From UBA4742 sp963734965 (GTDB taxonomy: Bacteria > Actinomycetota > Acidimicrobiia > Acidimicrobiales > Acidimicrobilacustridaceae): a stretch of DNA of 64,000 nucleotides. Positions 9,836-18,794 of the stretch are shown in pieces (position 1 is the stretch's first letter; the number at the start of each line of letters is the position of its first letter). The stretch spans positions 1,860,001 to 1,924,000 of the forward strand of contig CAVTJK010000004.1 in assembly GCA_963734965.1 (NCBI GenBank). Direction: 5' to 3'. Made by a program: the position numbers and the translations under genes. The notes beneath the pieces were generated by a model. The model ran no database searches. It worked only from the letters and a program-made list of their open reading frames with translations, and was not told the origin of the DNA.

Positions 9836-10260
9836 TGGCGACCCAGAGCAGCTATCCCGAGAAGTTGGCGACCGTACCGTTGTTCTCGTCGTTCTCGAAG
9901 CGCGAGCTGAGCAAGGTGGCGCGGGCGGCCGACGAGGTCCACATCCCGTCGGGGCGCCTGATCGTCCACGAGGGCCGGGCCGGCCACGAGTGCTTCGTGA
10001 TCTTGAGCGGTGAGGCCGAGGTGTCCCGAGAGGGGCAGGTCATCGCCAAGTTCGGGGCCGGCGACCACTTCGGAGAGTTGGCGCTGCTGGACGGGGGCCC
10101 GCGGACCGCGTCGGTCACCGCCAGCTCCGACATGGACCTGCTCGTGTTGGGCCAACGCGAGTTCCTGGCCCTGCTCGAAGAGGTGCCCGGCCTCAGTCGC
10201 AAGATGATGGCGACTCTGGCCAGCCAGGTGCGCACGCTCGACGATCACCTGTACGGCTGA
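9835..10260 (+). CDS. Cyclic-nucleotide-binding domain protein
   Basis: A 141-residue protein that is essentially one cNMP-binding beta-barrel: LATVPLFSSFSKREL, VILSGEAEVSREGQ, then the phosphate-binding cassette FGELALLDGGPRTASV, where the Arg of PRTA contacts the cyclic phosphate in the family. There is no DNA-binding helix-turn-helix, so it is not a full CRP-type regulator; it may be a small sensor acting on a partner protein. GTG at 9835 is chosen over the in-frame upstream start at 9748 because of the leaderless box and the start of similarity. The next gene, 140 bases on, encodes a membrane Fe-S oxidoreductase. Confidence 0.85.
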   Translation: MATQSSYPEKLATVPLFSSFSKRELSKVARAADEVHIPSGRLIVHEGRAGHECFVILSGEAEVSREGQVIAKFGAGDHFGELALLDGGPRTASVTASSDMDLLVLGQREFLALLEEVPGLSRKMMATLASQVRTLDDHLYG

Positions 10261-10398
10261 CGCCGGCGCCGGCGATCGGCCTCGGTCTCTGTCCAGGCCT
10301 CGAACCCAGCCGAGCGGTCCGAGCAGATCAGCGATCGGCCTCGCGGGCCGGGTGGATTGCAGTTCGGCCAGTGCGCCGCGAGTACCTTCGGAGTCCGT

Positions 10399-12609
10399 AT
10401 GAGCCCCAAGTTCGGCAACGCGCGCAAGTTCATCATCGGCTTCGGCATCGGCTTCGCCATCCTCACCGTCGCCTCGGGCCTGTCGGGCTGGGCGTTCGAG
10501 AACTCCCAGGTCGACCACTCGATCGAACAGCGCGAGGTCTTCAACGGGATTCCCGGTGCGCTGGTCACGGTCTTCTACATCGTCGTGCCGATCCTCATCA
10601 TCTACGGCGCGGTCCTGTTCGCCCAGCGGACCAAGAACTGGGAGCGGGGCCGACCTGACAACCGGGCCACCACCAGCGCCAACGTCAAGCAGCGCCTGGC
10701 CGACTTCCGAGCCGGCGTCTACATGCGGACCCTGCTCCGCGACCCGGCGGCCGGTGTCATGCACTCGCTCATCTACTTCAGCTTCCTGGTGCTGCTCGGC
10801 GTCACCACGGTCAGCGAGATCAACCATCAGATGCCGACGAGCCTCAAGTTCCTGCACGGCGGGGTCTACGAGGGGTTCTCGTTCATCGGTGATCTCGGCG
10901 GTCTGCTGCTGTTCATCGGCATCGTGTGGGCGCTCGTGCGGCGCTACGTCGTGCGCCCGTACCGGATCCGCATCAAGACCAAGCCCGAGCACGCCGTCAT
11001 CCTGCTGATGTTCCTCAGCTTCGCCGTCACCGGCTTCCTGACCGAGGCCTATCGCATCGCCCTGCAGGGGCGACCGACGTTCGAGAAGTGGTCGTTCGTC
11101 GGCTACCCGATGTCGTTGGCCATCCACAACACGTCGCACCTGTCGGGCTGGCACGAGTTCTGGTGGATCGTGCACGTGCTGACCTTCTTCCTCTTCCTGG
11201 CGATCCTGTCGACCACGATGCTGCGCCACATGTTCACGTCGCCGCTGAACATGTACCTGCGCGATCGCGAGCGGCCCAAGGGCGCCATGAAGCCGATGCC
11301 CAACCTCATGGAGACCGAGCTCGAGAGCTTCGGCGCCTCGACCGTCGAGGACTTCACCTGGAAGCAGCTGCTCGACACCGACGCCTGCACGATGTGCGGT
11401 CGGTGCACGAGCGTGTGCCCGGCGCACGCGACGGGCAAGCCGCTCGACCCTCGCGAGATCGTGCTCAAGACCGGCGAGGTCATGGCCCGCACCGGTGATC
11501 CGCAGGTGTCGCCCCCGATCGGCGTCGATGGCGACATCGTCGTGTCCGCCGACTCGTTGTTCGAGCGGATCACCCCCGAGGAGATCTGGTCGTGCACGTC
11601 GTGCAAGGCGTGCGACGAGATCTGCCCGGTCAACATCGAGATCCTCGACAAGATCCTCGACATGCGGCGCTATCTGTCGCTGATGGAGTCGAACTTCCCG
11701 ACCGAGCTCGGCAACGCCTATCGGTCGATGGAGAACTCCGGAAACCCGTGGGGCATGAGCCAGGCCGATCGGGCCGACTGGGCCGACAAGCTCGAGGGCA
11801 TCGAGATCGTCGACGGCACGAGCCCGCTCGACGCCGAGTACCTCTACTGGGTGGGATGCGCTGGCTCGTTCGACGACAAGAACAAGAAGGTCACCCAGGC
11901 CATGTCGAAGCTGATGCAGCGCGCCGGCATCTCCTTCGCCATCCTCGGCCCCGCCGAGCTGTGCACTGGAGATCCGGCGCGGCGGTCCGGCAACGAGTAC
12001 ATCTTCCAGATGTTGGCCATGCAGAACATCGAGACGCTCGACGGGATGGGCGTCAAGAAGATCGTCACGCAGTGCCCGCACTGCTTCAACACGTTGCAGA
12101 ACGAGTACCCCCAGCTCGGTGGCAACTACGAGGTCGTCCATCACTCGCAGTTCCTCGAGCACCTGATCAGCTCGGGTCAGCTCGATCTGTCCGAGGCTCG
12201 ACTCGACGAGCGCGTCGTGTACCACGACTCGTGCTACCTCGGCCGGCACAACGACATCTACCTGGCGCCTCGCAACGTCATCGGATCGCTGGCCGGGATC
12301 GAGATCGTCGAGGCCGAACGCAACGGCACCAAGGGCATGTGCTGTGGCGCGGGTGGGGCGCGGATGTGGATGGAGGAGTCGATCGGCAAGCAGGTCAACG
12401 TCGAGCGCAGCCAGGAGCTGATCGCGACGGGGGCGTCACGTGTCGCCACTGCGTGCCCGTTCTGTTACATCATGATCGATGACGGAGTGAAGAGTCAGGG
12501 CCTCGAGGAGGAGGACGTGAAGGTGGCCGACATCTCCATGCACCTGCTCGAAGCCATCGAAAAGGGCGAACAGGAGAGCGAGCTCGTTGCTGAGACGCTC
12601 CAAGACTGA
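10399..12609 (+). CDS. EtfD-type membrane Fe-S oxidoreductase (NarI-like, 4Fe-4S and CCG domains)
   Basis: A 736-residue membrane protein expected to pass electrons between electron-transfer flavoprotein and quinone, like mycobacterial Rv0338c/EtfD. The first 300 residues carry about six membrane segments with His residues of a NarI-like haem domain. Two cysteine clusters follow, CTMCGRCTSVCP and CTSCKACDEICP, for two 4Fe-4S centres. Two CCG-type cysteine domains follow, with CPHCFNTLQNEYP and CCGAGGARMWMEE. The ATG at 10399 gives an N-terminus leading straight into the first membrane helix. The downstream receiver gene overlaps its end, so the two are coupled. The EtfD assignment is by architecture; a heterodisulfide-reductase-like protein of other function is possible. 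Confidence 0.85.
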   Translation: MSPKFGNARKFIIGFGIGFAILTVASGLSGWAFENSQVDHSIEQREVFNGIPGALVTVFYIVVPILIIYGAVLFAQRTKNWERGRPDNRATTSANVKQRLADFRAGVYMRTLLRDPAAGVMHSLIYFSFLVLLGVTTVSEINHQMPTSLKFLHGGVYEGFSFIGDLGGLLLFIGIVWALVRRYVVRPYRIRIKTKPEHAVILLMFLSFAVTGFLTEAYRIALQGRPTFEKWSFVGYPMSLAIHNTSHLSGWHEFWWIVHVLTFFLFLAILSTTMLRHMFTSPLNMYLRDRERPKGAMKPMPNLMETELESFGASTVEDFTWKQLLDTDACTMCGRCTSVCPAHATGKPLDPREIVLKTGEVMARTGDPQVSPPIGVDGDIVVSADSLFERITPEEIWSCTSCKACDEICPVNIEILDKILDMRRYLSLMESNFPTELGNAYRSMENSGNPWGMSQADRADWADKLEGIEIVDGTSPLDAEYLYWVGCAGSFDDKNKKVTQAMSKLMQRAGISFAILGPAELCTGDPARRSGNEYIFQMLAMQNIETLDGMGVKKIVTQCPHCFNTLQNEYPQLGGNYEVVHHSQFLEHLISSGQLDLSEARLDERVVYHDSCYLGRHNDIYLAPRNVIGSLAGIEIVEAERNGTKGMCCGAGGARMWMEESIGKQVNVERSQELIATGASRVATACPFCYIMIDDGVKSQGLEEEDVKVADISMHLLEAIEKGEQESELVAETLQD

Positions 12610-13081
12610 CAAGACCGAGCCGGCCGCCAAGGGACAGGTGTCCCCCGGCGTCCTGGTCGTCAACGACGACGAGGACGTCTGCGAGCTGGTCTGCCGTGTC
12701 CTTCAGTCCAAGGGCGGCCTGGTCGCGTTCCGCGCCCACAGCTCTGGGGACGCGATCGAGGAGCTCGAGGCGCACAAGGACGCGATCGACGTGGTGATCC
12801 TGGACTTCACCGGCGGAACGGCGTCGAGCTTCGCCGTGCTCGAGTCGATCCGACAGCGGACCGACATCGGGAGCCCAGCCGTGATCATCCTGGCCACGAC
12901 GACGGCCAACCGGGTGCTGGCCTTCGACTCGGGGGTCGACGAGTACGTCACGCGGCCGTTCCACGCCGATGACTTCGTGGCCACCGTCACGACGGTGATC
13001 GGCCGCACCCCCGACGAGCGTGAGGAATACCGCAGCCGTCAGGCCCTCGCCGGTCGCGGCCTCACCGACCTCCAGGGCTGA
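12587..13081 (+). CDS. Single-domain receiver protein, degenerate
   Basis: A 164-residue protein consisting of one receiver domain with short tails. The fold is clear: LVVNDDEDVCELVCRVL, then VVILDFTGG with the acceptor Asp, and a Thr-rich ILATTTAN strand. The near-invariant Lys is Arg (VTRPFH in place of LTKPF) and the first acidic pair is NDD. Phosphorylation may thus be altered or lost. There is no output domain. The TTG start at 12587 lies inside the Fe-S protein gene, which suggests coupled translation and perhaps a regulatory link to that electron-transfer protein. Confidence 0.8.
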   Translation: MLRRSKTDKTEPAAKGQVSPGVLVVNDDEDVCELVCRVLQSKGGLVAFRAHSSGDAIEELEAHKDAIDVVILDFTGGTASSFAVLESIRQRTDIGSPAVIILATTTANRVLAFDSGVDEYVTRPFHADDFVATVTTVIGRTPDEREEYRSRQALAGRGLTDLQG

Positions 13082-13089
13082 TCGGCCTC

Positions 13090-13114
13090 AGGCGCGCGCA
13101 ACGGCGCCGCGCCT
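13090..13114. terminator. Bidirectional hairpin between convergent genes
   Basis: AGGCGCG (13090-13096) pairs perfectly with CGCGCCT (13108-13114) around an 11-base loop, between the end of the receiver gene and the end of dcd, whose stop it overlaps. It has no T-run. Confidence 0.5.
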
Positions 13115-13676
13115 ACTGGAAGTTTTCCCAGTACCGGCTCGGACGAGGGCCGCGCTGGCCCTGGTACTTGGAGCCGACGGCCGCCGAACCGTAGGGCACG
13201 TCGGCCGGCGTGGTCATGCGGATGAAGGAGATCTGCCCGATCTTCATCCCCGGATAGAGCGTGATGGGGAGGTTGGCCACGTTCGAGAGCTCGAGGGTGA
13301 GCTGGCCGTCCCAGCCGGCGTCGACGAACCCGGCCGTCGAGTGGATCAGCAGGCCGAGTCGACCGAGTGAGCTCTTCCCCTCGAGCCGAGCGACGAGGTC
13401 GGTCGGCAGCGCCACGCGTTCGAGCGTCGAACCGAGCACGAACTCGCCCTGGTGGAGCATGAACACGTCCTCGGGGTCGATCTCGACCAGCTCGGTGAGA
13501 TCCTCGAGGTTCTCCTTCACGTCGATGTGGCCCATCGTGTGGTTGCGGAAGACCCGGAAGTAGCGGTCGATGTGGAGGTCGACCGACGAGGGCTGGATGC
13601 AGGTCGGATCCAACGGATCGATCACGATGCGGCCGGCATCGAGCTCTTCGCGGATGGTGCGGTCGGACAGGATCAT
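13113..13676 (-). CDS. dcd: dCTP deaminase
   Basis: Cytosolic pyrimidine nucleotide enzyme deaminating dCTP to dUTP; actinobacterial members can also hydrolyse the dUTP to dUMP. The 187-residue length is standard. Visible motifs are ILSDRTIREEL at the N-terminus, IQPSSVDLHID, LEGKSSLGRLGLLIHSTAGFVDAGW with the catalytic region, LELSNV, and the nucleotide-gripping C-terminus SKYQGQRGPRPSRY. The ATG at 13676 is the family start. A membrane protein gene ends 11 bases upstream on the same strand, so the two may be co-transcribed. Confidence 0.95.
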   Translation of the reverse strand: MILSDRTIREELDAGRIVIDPLDPTCIQPSSVDLHIDRYFRVFRNHTMGHIDVKENLEDLTELVEIDPEDVFMLHQGEFVLGSTLERVALPTDLVARLEGKSSLGRLGLLIHSTAGFVDAGWDGQLTLELSNVANLPITLYPGMKIGQISFIRMTTPADVPYGSAAVGSKYQGQRGPRPSRYWENFQ

Positions 13677-13687
13677 CGGGCGGCAGA

Positions 13688-15145
13688 CTAGCCGCCGCCC
13701 GACGGCACCCAGGTCTGGGTCCGCGGGTCCCACACGAGTGACGGCGGAGCGACGGCGGCGGCCCCTCGGCCGGGCAGAACGGGTCCGGTCAGGGGCGACG
13801 GCTCCCGCAAGAAGCCGATGACCTTCTGCTGCGGCAGCTTGATCTGCCAGTTCCTGGTGTACGGCCAGATCTTGAGGTGCGTCGTGTGGCCCCTCTCGTA
13901 CCGGTGCACCTGGGCCGACCAATCCGGGCAGTTCTCGCATCGCAGACGGACCGTGTCGAAGCTCCAGAAGTCGCGCAGGCCGATCAGCAGGACGAGGACC
14001 ACGACTGCTCCGCCCGCCCACGTCAGCACCGACTGCTTGGAGGTGCTGGCCCCGTAGATCAGCATGAGGCCGAGGATGGCGATCGGCACCGTCGCGTAGC
14101 GGCCGGAGGCGTCGCCGTTGAGGTCGCCGACGAGCACCAGGCCCTCGACGATGACGAAGGCGGCGATCAACATCAAGGTCACGCGTCGGTCGGCGGCGAA
14201 CCAGAGGAGCACGCCGATGGCGGCGGCCACGAGCATCGCGAGCAGGGCGAGCTCGACGCTCGGGGTCGACTGGTGGCTCTGCACCTGGGCGACCCATCGC
14301 TGGAGCTGCCTCTGGGGGATGACCAGAGCGTCCAGATGCCAACCGGCAATGGAACGGAAGACGCTCGGCCCCGACGGCACTGCCGTCTTGGACGCGGCCA
14401 GCGTGCCCGAGCTGCGCGAGTGGAGGAACACGGCCCCCTGGATGGCGGAGACGATGCCGAGGGCGATCACGTAGCCCCACCGCCGCCAGTTGCGATCGAG
14501 CAGCGCGGCGACGAGGAAGAGCGGGAACAGGGCCACGGTGTAGAGACCGGACAGTCCGGCCAGCACCAGGAGGGCGACACTGATCCCGTAGCGCCACCGT
14601 CGAAGGTCCTCGACCCGGGAGAACAGCAGGAGCAGGGCGGCGATGCAGAGATAGGTCTGGGCGTTGATGGTGTTGGCCCAGATCTCCGGGATGGCCTGCG
14701 GCCCGACCAACAGGAGAGCGGCGGCGGCCAACTTGGCGCCGACGTTGGGGAGCAGGTCCGACGGCCAGGCCAGCGCGACCCACAACAGGACCATCACCAG
14801 GCCGAACGAGAGCCAGGTCGTCACCAGCGGCGCTCGGACCAGCGGCACGTGCGCGGCCAGCAACGTCCCCCAGTCGACGAAGGCGTTGTAGTAGCCGGTG
14901 CGGGTCTGGACGTACAGGATGTTCTTCGGGAACGAGTGCGTGTACATGTACCGGAAGTGGAGGACGCCCTCCTCGGCGAAGAACCGGCCGTGATGGAAGA
15001 TGTACGGCGATCGGCTGAGGCCGACGACGGCCAGGATCCCGAGGATCACCCAGCGGAGGGTGGTCGGCACCGTCGGTGCCGCGAGGTCGAGTCGGGGTCG
15101 CGGCATCCGACGCCGAGCGGGGGCCGCCACCGTCGCCGAGGTCAT
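13688..15145 (-). CDS. Polytopic membrane protein of unknown function
   Basis: A 485-residue protein with about ten to twelve hydrophobic segments. After the first membrane helix there is a loop with FFAEEGVLHFRYMY, then NINAQTY-like polar positions between helices (NTINAQTYLC). The end is a soluble tail of about 90 residues with CENCPDW and a proline-rich finish. The acidic first loop again recalls GT-C enzymes, but I cannot name a family. ATG at 15145 leads through a basic, proline-rich segment into the first helix, as expected for an inner-membrane protein. It precedes dcd on the same strand. Confidence 0.65.
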   Translation of the reverse strand: MTSATVAAPARRRMPRPRLDLAAPTVPTTLRWVILGILAVVGLSRSPYIFHHGRFFAEEGVLHFRYMYTHSFPKNILYVQTRTGYYNAFVDWGTLLAAHVPLVRAPLVTTWLSFGLVMVLLWVALAWPSDLLPNVGAKLAAAALLLVGPQAIPEIWANTINAQTYLCIAALLLLFSRVEDLRRWRYGISVALLVLAGLSGLYTVALFPLFLVAALLDRNWRRWGYVIALGIVSAIQGAVFLHSRSSGTLAASKTAVPSGPSVFRSIAGWHLDALVIPQRQLQRWVAQVQSHQSTPSVELALLAMLVAAAIGVLLWFAADRRVTLMLIAAFVIVEGLVLVGDLNGDASGRYATVPIAILGLMLIYGASTSKQSVLTWAGGAVVVLVLLIGLRDFWSFDTVRLRCENCPDWSAQVHRYERGHTTHLKIWPYTRNWQIKLPQQKVIGFLREPSPLTGPVLPGRGAAAVAPPSLVWDPRTQTWVPSGGG

Positions 15146-15272
15146 CTGCCGGACACTACCGGCGGCGCCCGGGCCGCGTTCTCCTCCCCGCAGCGCTCGT
15201 CGGACCGCCCGCCGCCCTTGACCTATGCTCGCGCTCCGACACGGACCCGGGCCTCGCTCGGCTCGGCCTTCC

Positions 15273-15346
15273 GCGGGTGTAGTTCAGAGGCAGAACATCA
15301 GCTTCCCAAGCTGAGAACGCGAGTTCGATTCTCGTCACCCGCTCCA
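15273..15346 (+). tRNA. tRNA-Gly(CCC)
   Basis: Acceptor stem GCGGGTG pairs with CACCCGC, followed by discriminator T and an encoded CCA. The D-arm is TAGTTCAGAGGCAGAAC. The anticodon stem TCAGC/GCTGA encloses loop TTCCCAA, giving anticodon CCC, which reads GGG glycine codons. The T-arm contains GTTCGATTC. Length 74 including CCA, with no intron. Confidence 0.97.
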
Positions 15347-15371
15347 CCAGATCGACCTGATTCTGCGACGC

Positions 15372-15563
15372 TCAGCTCGCCGTCCCCTGTCGGGCCGTCA
15401 GGATGCCCGCGGCCATGTCAACCAGGTTGGCGATGAAGACCTCGTCGCCGATGATGTGTCGCGCCGGACGAGCCGCATCCACCAGCAACGCGCGGTCCGC
15501 CGCGCCCTGGATGGCGAACCGACTGGCGATCCACACCCGTTCCGCGGCAACGCCGGATGACAT
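15372..15563 (-). CDS. Small hypothetical protein
   Basis: A possible 63-residue protein beginning MSSGVAAERVWIAS and ending ARQGTAS. It starts 18 bases after the stop of the SnoaL-like gene on the same strand, so it could be the last cistron of that unit. I recognise no family or motif. Its composition is plausible for a real protein but the evidence is thin. Confidence 0.3.
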   Translation of the reverse strand: MSSGVAAERVWIASRFAIQGAADRALLVDAARPARHIIGDEVFIANLVDMAAGILTARQGTAS

Positions 15564-15580
15564 CAGCCGCCTCGACGCGG

Positions 15581-16036
15581 TCAGCCCGCGCCTGCGGCCG
15601 CCTTCGCCGCCAGCCAACCCTCGAGCATCGTCCCGAAGTTCGCCGGGTTGTAGATGTCCTCCTCGCGCGAGAACAGCCCGTTGCCGGCGTAGTCGATCCG
15701 CGTCCAGTTCGTCGCCGAGTGCTCACTGCCGTCGCCCGGGTCGGCCATGTGGGTGCGAGCACAGAAGACGACCCGAGCGTTCTCCTCGTCGAAGAGCACC
15801 CAGTCGTGGGAGTAGCGGATCATCTGATCGTTCGGATACGCCTTCATGAGCGGGACGATCCACTGGCGGACGGCCTCGCGCCCGTGCATCTCACCGAAGA
15901 CGTGCTCGACGTAGACGCAGTCCTCGGTGAAGAGGTCGGCGAAGGCGTCGTAGTCCGCGGACGCCCCGCACTCGTCACTCACCCGTTTGAAGTTCTCGTA
16001 CGCCTCGCGGATCTCGTCCAGCGCGAAGGTGGTCAT
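15581..16036 (-). CDS. SnoaL-like / NTF2-fold protein
   Basis: A 151-residue protein of the cone-shaped alpha+beta barrel family that includes polyketide cyclases and small isomerases. It shows IREAYENFKRVSDE, then FADLFTEDCVYVEHVFGEMHGREAVRQWI, and later WTRIDYAGNGLFSREEDIYN, where acidic and aromatic residues line the pocket in the family. The substrate cannot be deduced. The start ATG at 16036 has a purine-rich AAGGAGAAG site. It lies 60 bases after the SDR gene on the same strand, consistent with a two-gene catabolic unit. Confidence 0.8.
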   Translation of the reverse strand: MTTFALDEIREAYENFKRVSDECGASADYDAFADLFTEDCVYVEHVFGEMHGREAVRQWIVPLMKAYPNDQMIRYSHDWVLFDEENARVVFCARTHMADPGDGSEHSATNWTRIDYAGNGLFSREEDIYNPANFGTMLEGWLAAKAAAGAG

Positions 16037-16097
16037 GGTCTTCTCCTTGTTGGTCTAGACAAGTGGCAACACTCGGCACGAGCGAACGGGCGCGCAC

Positions 16098-16895
16098 TCA
16101 GCAGAAGTCGGAGCCACCGTCGACATTGATGTCCGCCCCCGTCATGTAGGTGTTTCGCCGTGACGCCGCGAACGCGATGACCGGGCCGATCTCATTCGGG
16201 TCACCGGCCCGGGGCAGGTGGGCGGGGTGACCGAAGTGCTCTTCGATCCCCGCCATGATCGCGTAGAGGTCGTCGGGGTCGATGCCCACACCCCTGGCCC
16301 ATCCCCTGAGCGTCTCGGTGGCGAAGCTGCCGGGCGACACGGTGTTGACCAGGATCTCGTCGGGGGCCAGCAGCAGCGACAAGTTCTTGGTGACACTGGT
16401 GACGATCGCCTTCGTCGCCGTGTAGGCGGCCAGGCCGGTGCTCTGGCGCTTGGTCGAGTGCGCGGACACGTTCACGATACGAGCCCACTCCGCCGCTCGG
16501 AGCAGCGGGATGGCTTCACGGATGCACCGGATCATGCCCATGGCGCCGAGGTCGATCGTCTCGGTCCAGTCGTCGTCGGTCAGGTGCTCGAAATCACCGA
16601 GTCCGATCGGGCCGGTGGCGTTCACCAGGATGTTGAGCCGACCATCCCACCGGTCGCGCACCTCGGCGAACGCCGCCTCGACCTCGACCGGCTTGGTGAT
16701 GTCGGCTCGGAGTCCCACGGCGTCCGGTGCGCCCAGCTCGAGCAGGCGCTCGACCGTGCTCTGCAGGTCGGCCTCGGTGCGGGCGAGCACGCCCACACTC
16801 GCGCCGTCGACGGCGAAGCACTCGGCGGCCGCCCGGCCCATCCCCTGGGTGCCGCCCTGCACCACCGCGGTGGCCCCCGCCAGCCCCAGATCCAT
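16098..16895 (-). CDS. SDR-family oxidoreductase
   Basis: NAD(P)-dependent short-chain dehydrogenase/reductase of 265 residues. It has the cofactor motif GGTQGMGRA near the start, the strand motif NATGP (NNAG class), the catalytic Ser in VNVSAHSTKR and the catalytic pair in YTATK, and ends NVDGGSDFC, typical for classical SDRs that form tetramers. I chose ATG at 16895 (MDLGLAG) rather than the open frame start at 16940 because it places the Rossmann fold at the usual distance. The substrate is unknown. It is upstream of the SnoaL-like gene on the same strand. Confidence 0.88.
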   Translation of the reverse strand: MDLGLAGATAVVQGGTQGMGRAAAECFAVDGASVGVLARTEADLQSTVERLLELGAPDAVGLRADITKPVEVEAAFAEVRDRWDGRLNILVNATGPIGLGDFEHLTDDDWTETIDLGAMGMIRCIREAIPLLRAAEWARIVNVSAHSTKRQSTGLAAYTATKAIVTSVTKNLSLLLAPDEILVNTVSPGSFATETLRGWARGVGIDPDDLYAIMAGIEEHFGHPAHLPRAGDPNEIGPVIAFAASRRNTYMTGADINVDGGSDFC

Positions 16896-17094
16896 GACGC
16901 CTCCACGAAGATCGGCGATGCCCGAAGGAGCAACCAGCAATCGTCCGAACTGTAACTCACCATGCTGAACTGAGGTTCACGTGTCCGGGCCGTCGCCCCC
17001 GCGGACACGGGGTCACGTCCTCGACGTGCCTTCTCTGGGTGGACGCGCCCCGCCCCGCCCCGCCCCGTTCTGGATCGCTCGATCAGCGCGGGTC

Positions 17095-18591
17095 GTGGGC
17101 GCGGAGTTCAATGTCGGCGTGGAAGTGCAGGGAGGGGGCGTCGAAGGCGGTGAGCCGTTCGCGTGGAGGCCGGTGTTCGGCGTCGCGGCCGTGCTGGCGT
17201 TGGTGCTCGTCCTCCTGGCGGGCCGCTACGGGTACCACCGTGACGAGCTGTACTTCCTCGCCGCCGGTCGGCACCTGGCGTGGGGCTATCCGGATCAGCC
17301 GGTTCTCGCTGCCGCTGGTCGCTCGACTGGCGTCGGCAGTCGCGCCGGACTCGCTGGTTGTGCTTCGTGTCCCGTCGGCATTGGCGATGACCGCGGTCGT
17401 GGTCCTCGCCGCGGTCGTCGCTCGTGATCTGGGCGCACGCCGCCGCGGTCAGGTCTTCGCCGCCGCCTGTGTGGCGTCGTCGTCAGTGGTGCTGGCGGTC
17501 GGGCACTTGCTGACCACCCCGGACGTGACGCTGCTGGCCTGGACGGGCGTGCTCCTCATGTCGATGCGGGCACTTCGCGGAGATGGCGAGCGATGGTGGC
17601 TGGGCGCCGGGGCGATGGCCGGGTTCGGGTTGCTGGGCAACGCCGTGACGTGGTTCCTCCTCGCCGGCCTGTTCCTCGGCCTTCTCGCGACCAGACGGGA
17701 CCAGCTCCGATCAGGGTGGTTGTGGGCCGGCGCGGCCGTGGCCGTCGCGGCCGGCTTGCCGTATCTGGTGTGGCAGGCCACGAACGGCTGGCCGCAGCTC
17801 GCGGTGAGCCGGTCGATCGCCGCCGGTGGCTCGGGAACCTCCGCGTCCCGCCTGGCGTTCCTGCCGTTTCAGCTCGCCCTGGTGAGCCCGTGGCTCGCTA
17901 CCCGTGTGGGTGTCGGGTCTGGTCCGTCTCCTGCGCGATCCCCGCCTCCGTCTGCTCGGGATGCTCTACCCCTTTCTGGCGGTCGTCTTCATCGTCACCG
18001 GCGGCAAGCCGTACTACATCGCGGGGATGTACCCGTTCCTCCTCGCCGCCGGCGCGCAACCGTTCGTCGACTTCTTCTCCGACCGGCGCTGGGTCCCGGT
18101 CGCGGCGGTGGCGCTGAGCCTTCCGGCGGTGCTCGTGGTGCTGCCCCTCGTTCCCGTCGACCGAGTCGGCGACACGCCGATCGTCGCGGTGAACTACGAC
18201 GCCGGCGAGACGATCGGTTGGCCGACCTACACCTCGCAGATCACCGCCGCCGCCGCCGACATGGAGGGAGGCGCCCCGGACGCGATCCTGACCAGCAACT
18301 ACGGCGAGGCGGGTGCGCTCGAACGCTACGGAACACCCGACCTCCCACCGGTCTACAGCGGTCAGGACGGTTTCTGGTACTGGGGCCCTCCACCGGACTC
18401 GGCAACCCGGGTGCTGGCCGTCGGCTTCACCGACTCCAAGATGCGAACCTGGTGCGTCGACCCCCGCAGAGTAGGAAGCGCTCGAAAACGGCCTCGGGAT
18501 CGACAACGACGAACAAGGCGCCCCGATCTGGTCCTGCACCAGCCTCACCGGCTCGTGGCACACCCTCTGGCCTTCGATGCGGCACACCTGA
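17095..18591 (+). CDS. GT39-like membrane glycosyltransferase, three frameshifts
   Basis: A membrane enzyme of about 497 residues after correction, using lipid-linked sugar donors like ArnT/PMT. Diagnostic segments are YHRDELYFLAAGRHLAWGYPDQP (acidic first loop), TTPDVTLLAW, GFGLLGNAVTWF-type second loop and ITGGKPYY-like FIVTGGKPYYIAGMYP. The soluble C-terminus has SNYGEAGALERYG and ends WPSMRHT. The frame moves +1 near 17302, 17899 and 18474; removing one base at each restores one continuous protein with no internal stop. I take GTG 17095 as the start. The conserved catalytic residues are present, so I regard the shifts as read errors. Confidence 0.75.
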
Positions 18592-18663
18592 TCGGATCCA
18601 CCAGAGGGCGTCGGCCCGCTGGTCGAGCCCACTGCCGCTCAGTCCGATCGTCACCGATTCCCT

Positions 18664-18688
18664 GCTGGGCGGCGTTTTTGCTGCCAGC
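18664..18688 (+). terminator. Weak intergenic hairpin
   Basis: GCTGG (18664-18668) pairs with CCAGC (18684-18688), extended inward imperfectly (GCGGC against GCTGC). It lies after the GT39-like gene and before the transporter operon. The T-run sits in the loop, not after the stem, so the role is uncertain. Confidence 0.25.
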
Positions 18689-18794
18689 CAGACACGGACC
18701 GACCCGGAGTCGTCGCCCAGGGCCGCCCTGGCTGCACTAGGTTTCGGAGTTAGTCTCGATAAGTCACTCGACGTCGTGTCCGGGGGGATTGGCG

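Noticed and set aside
9409..12249. A 946-codon open frame on the minus strand opposite the Fe-S oxidoreductase
   Set aside because: It is a GC-bias shadow. The plus-strand protein has clear domains and motifs, while this frame is a low-complexity mix of His, Val, Arg and Asp with no family features.
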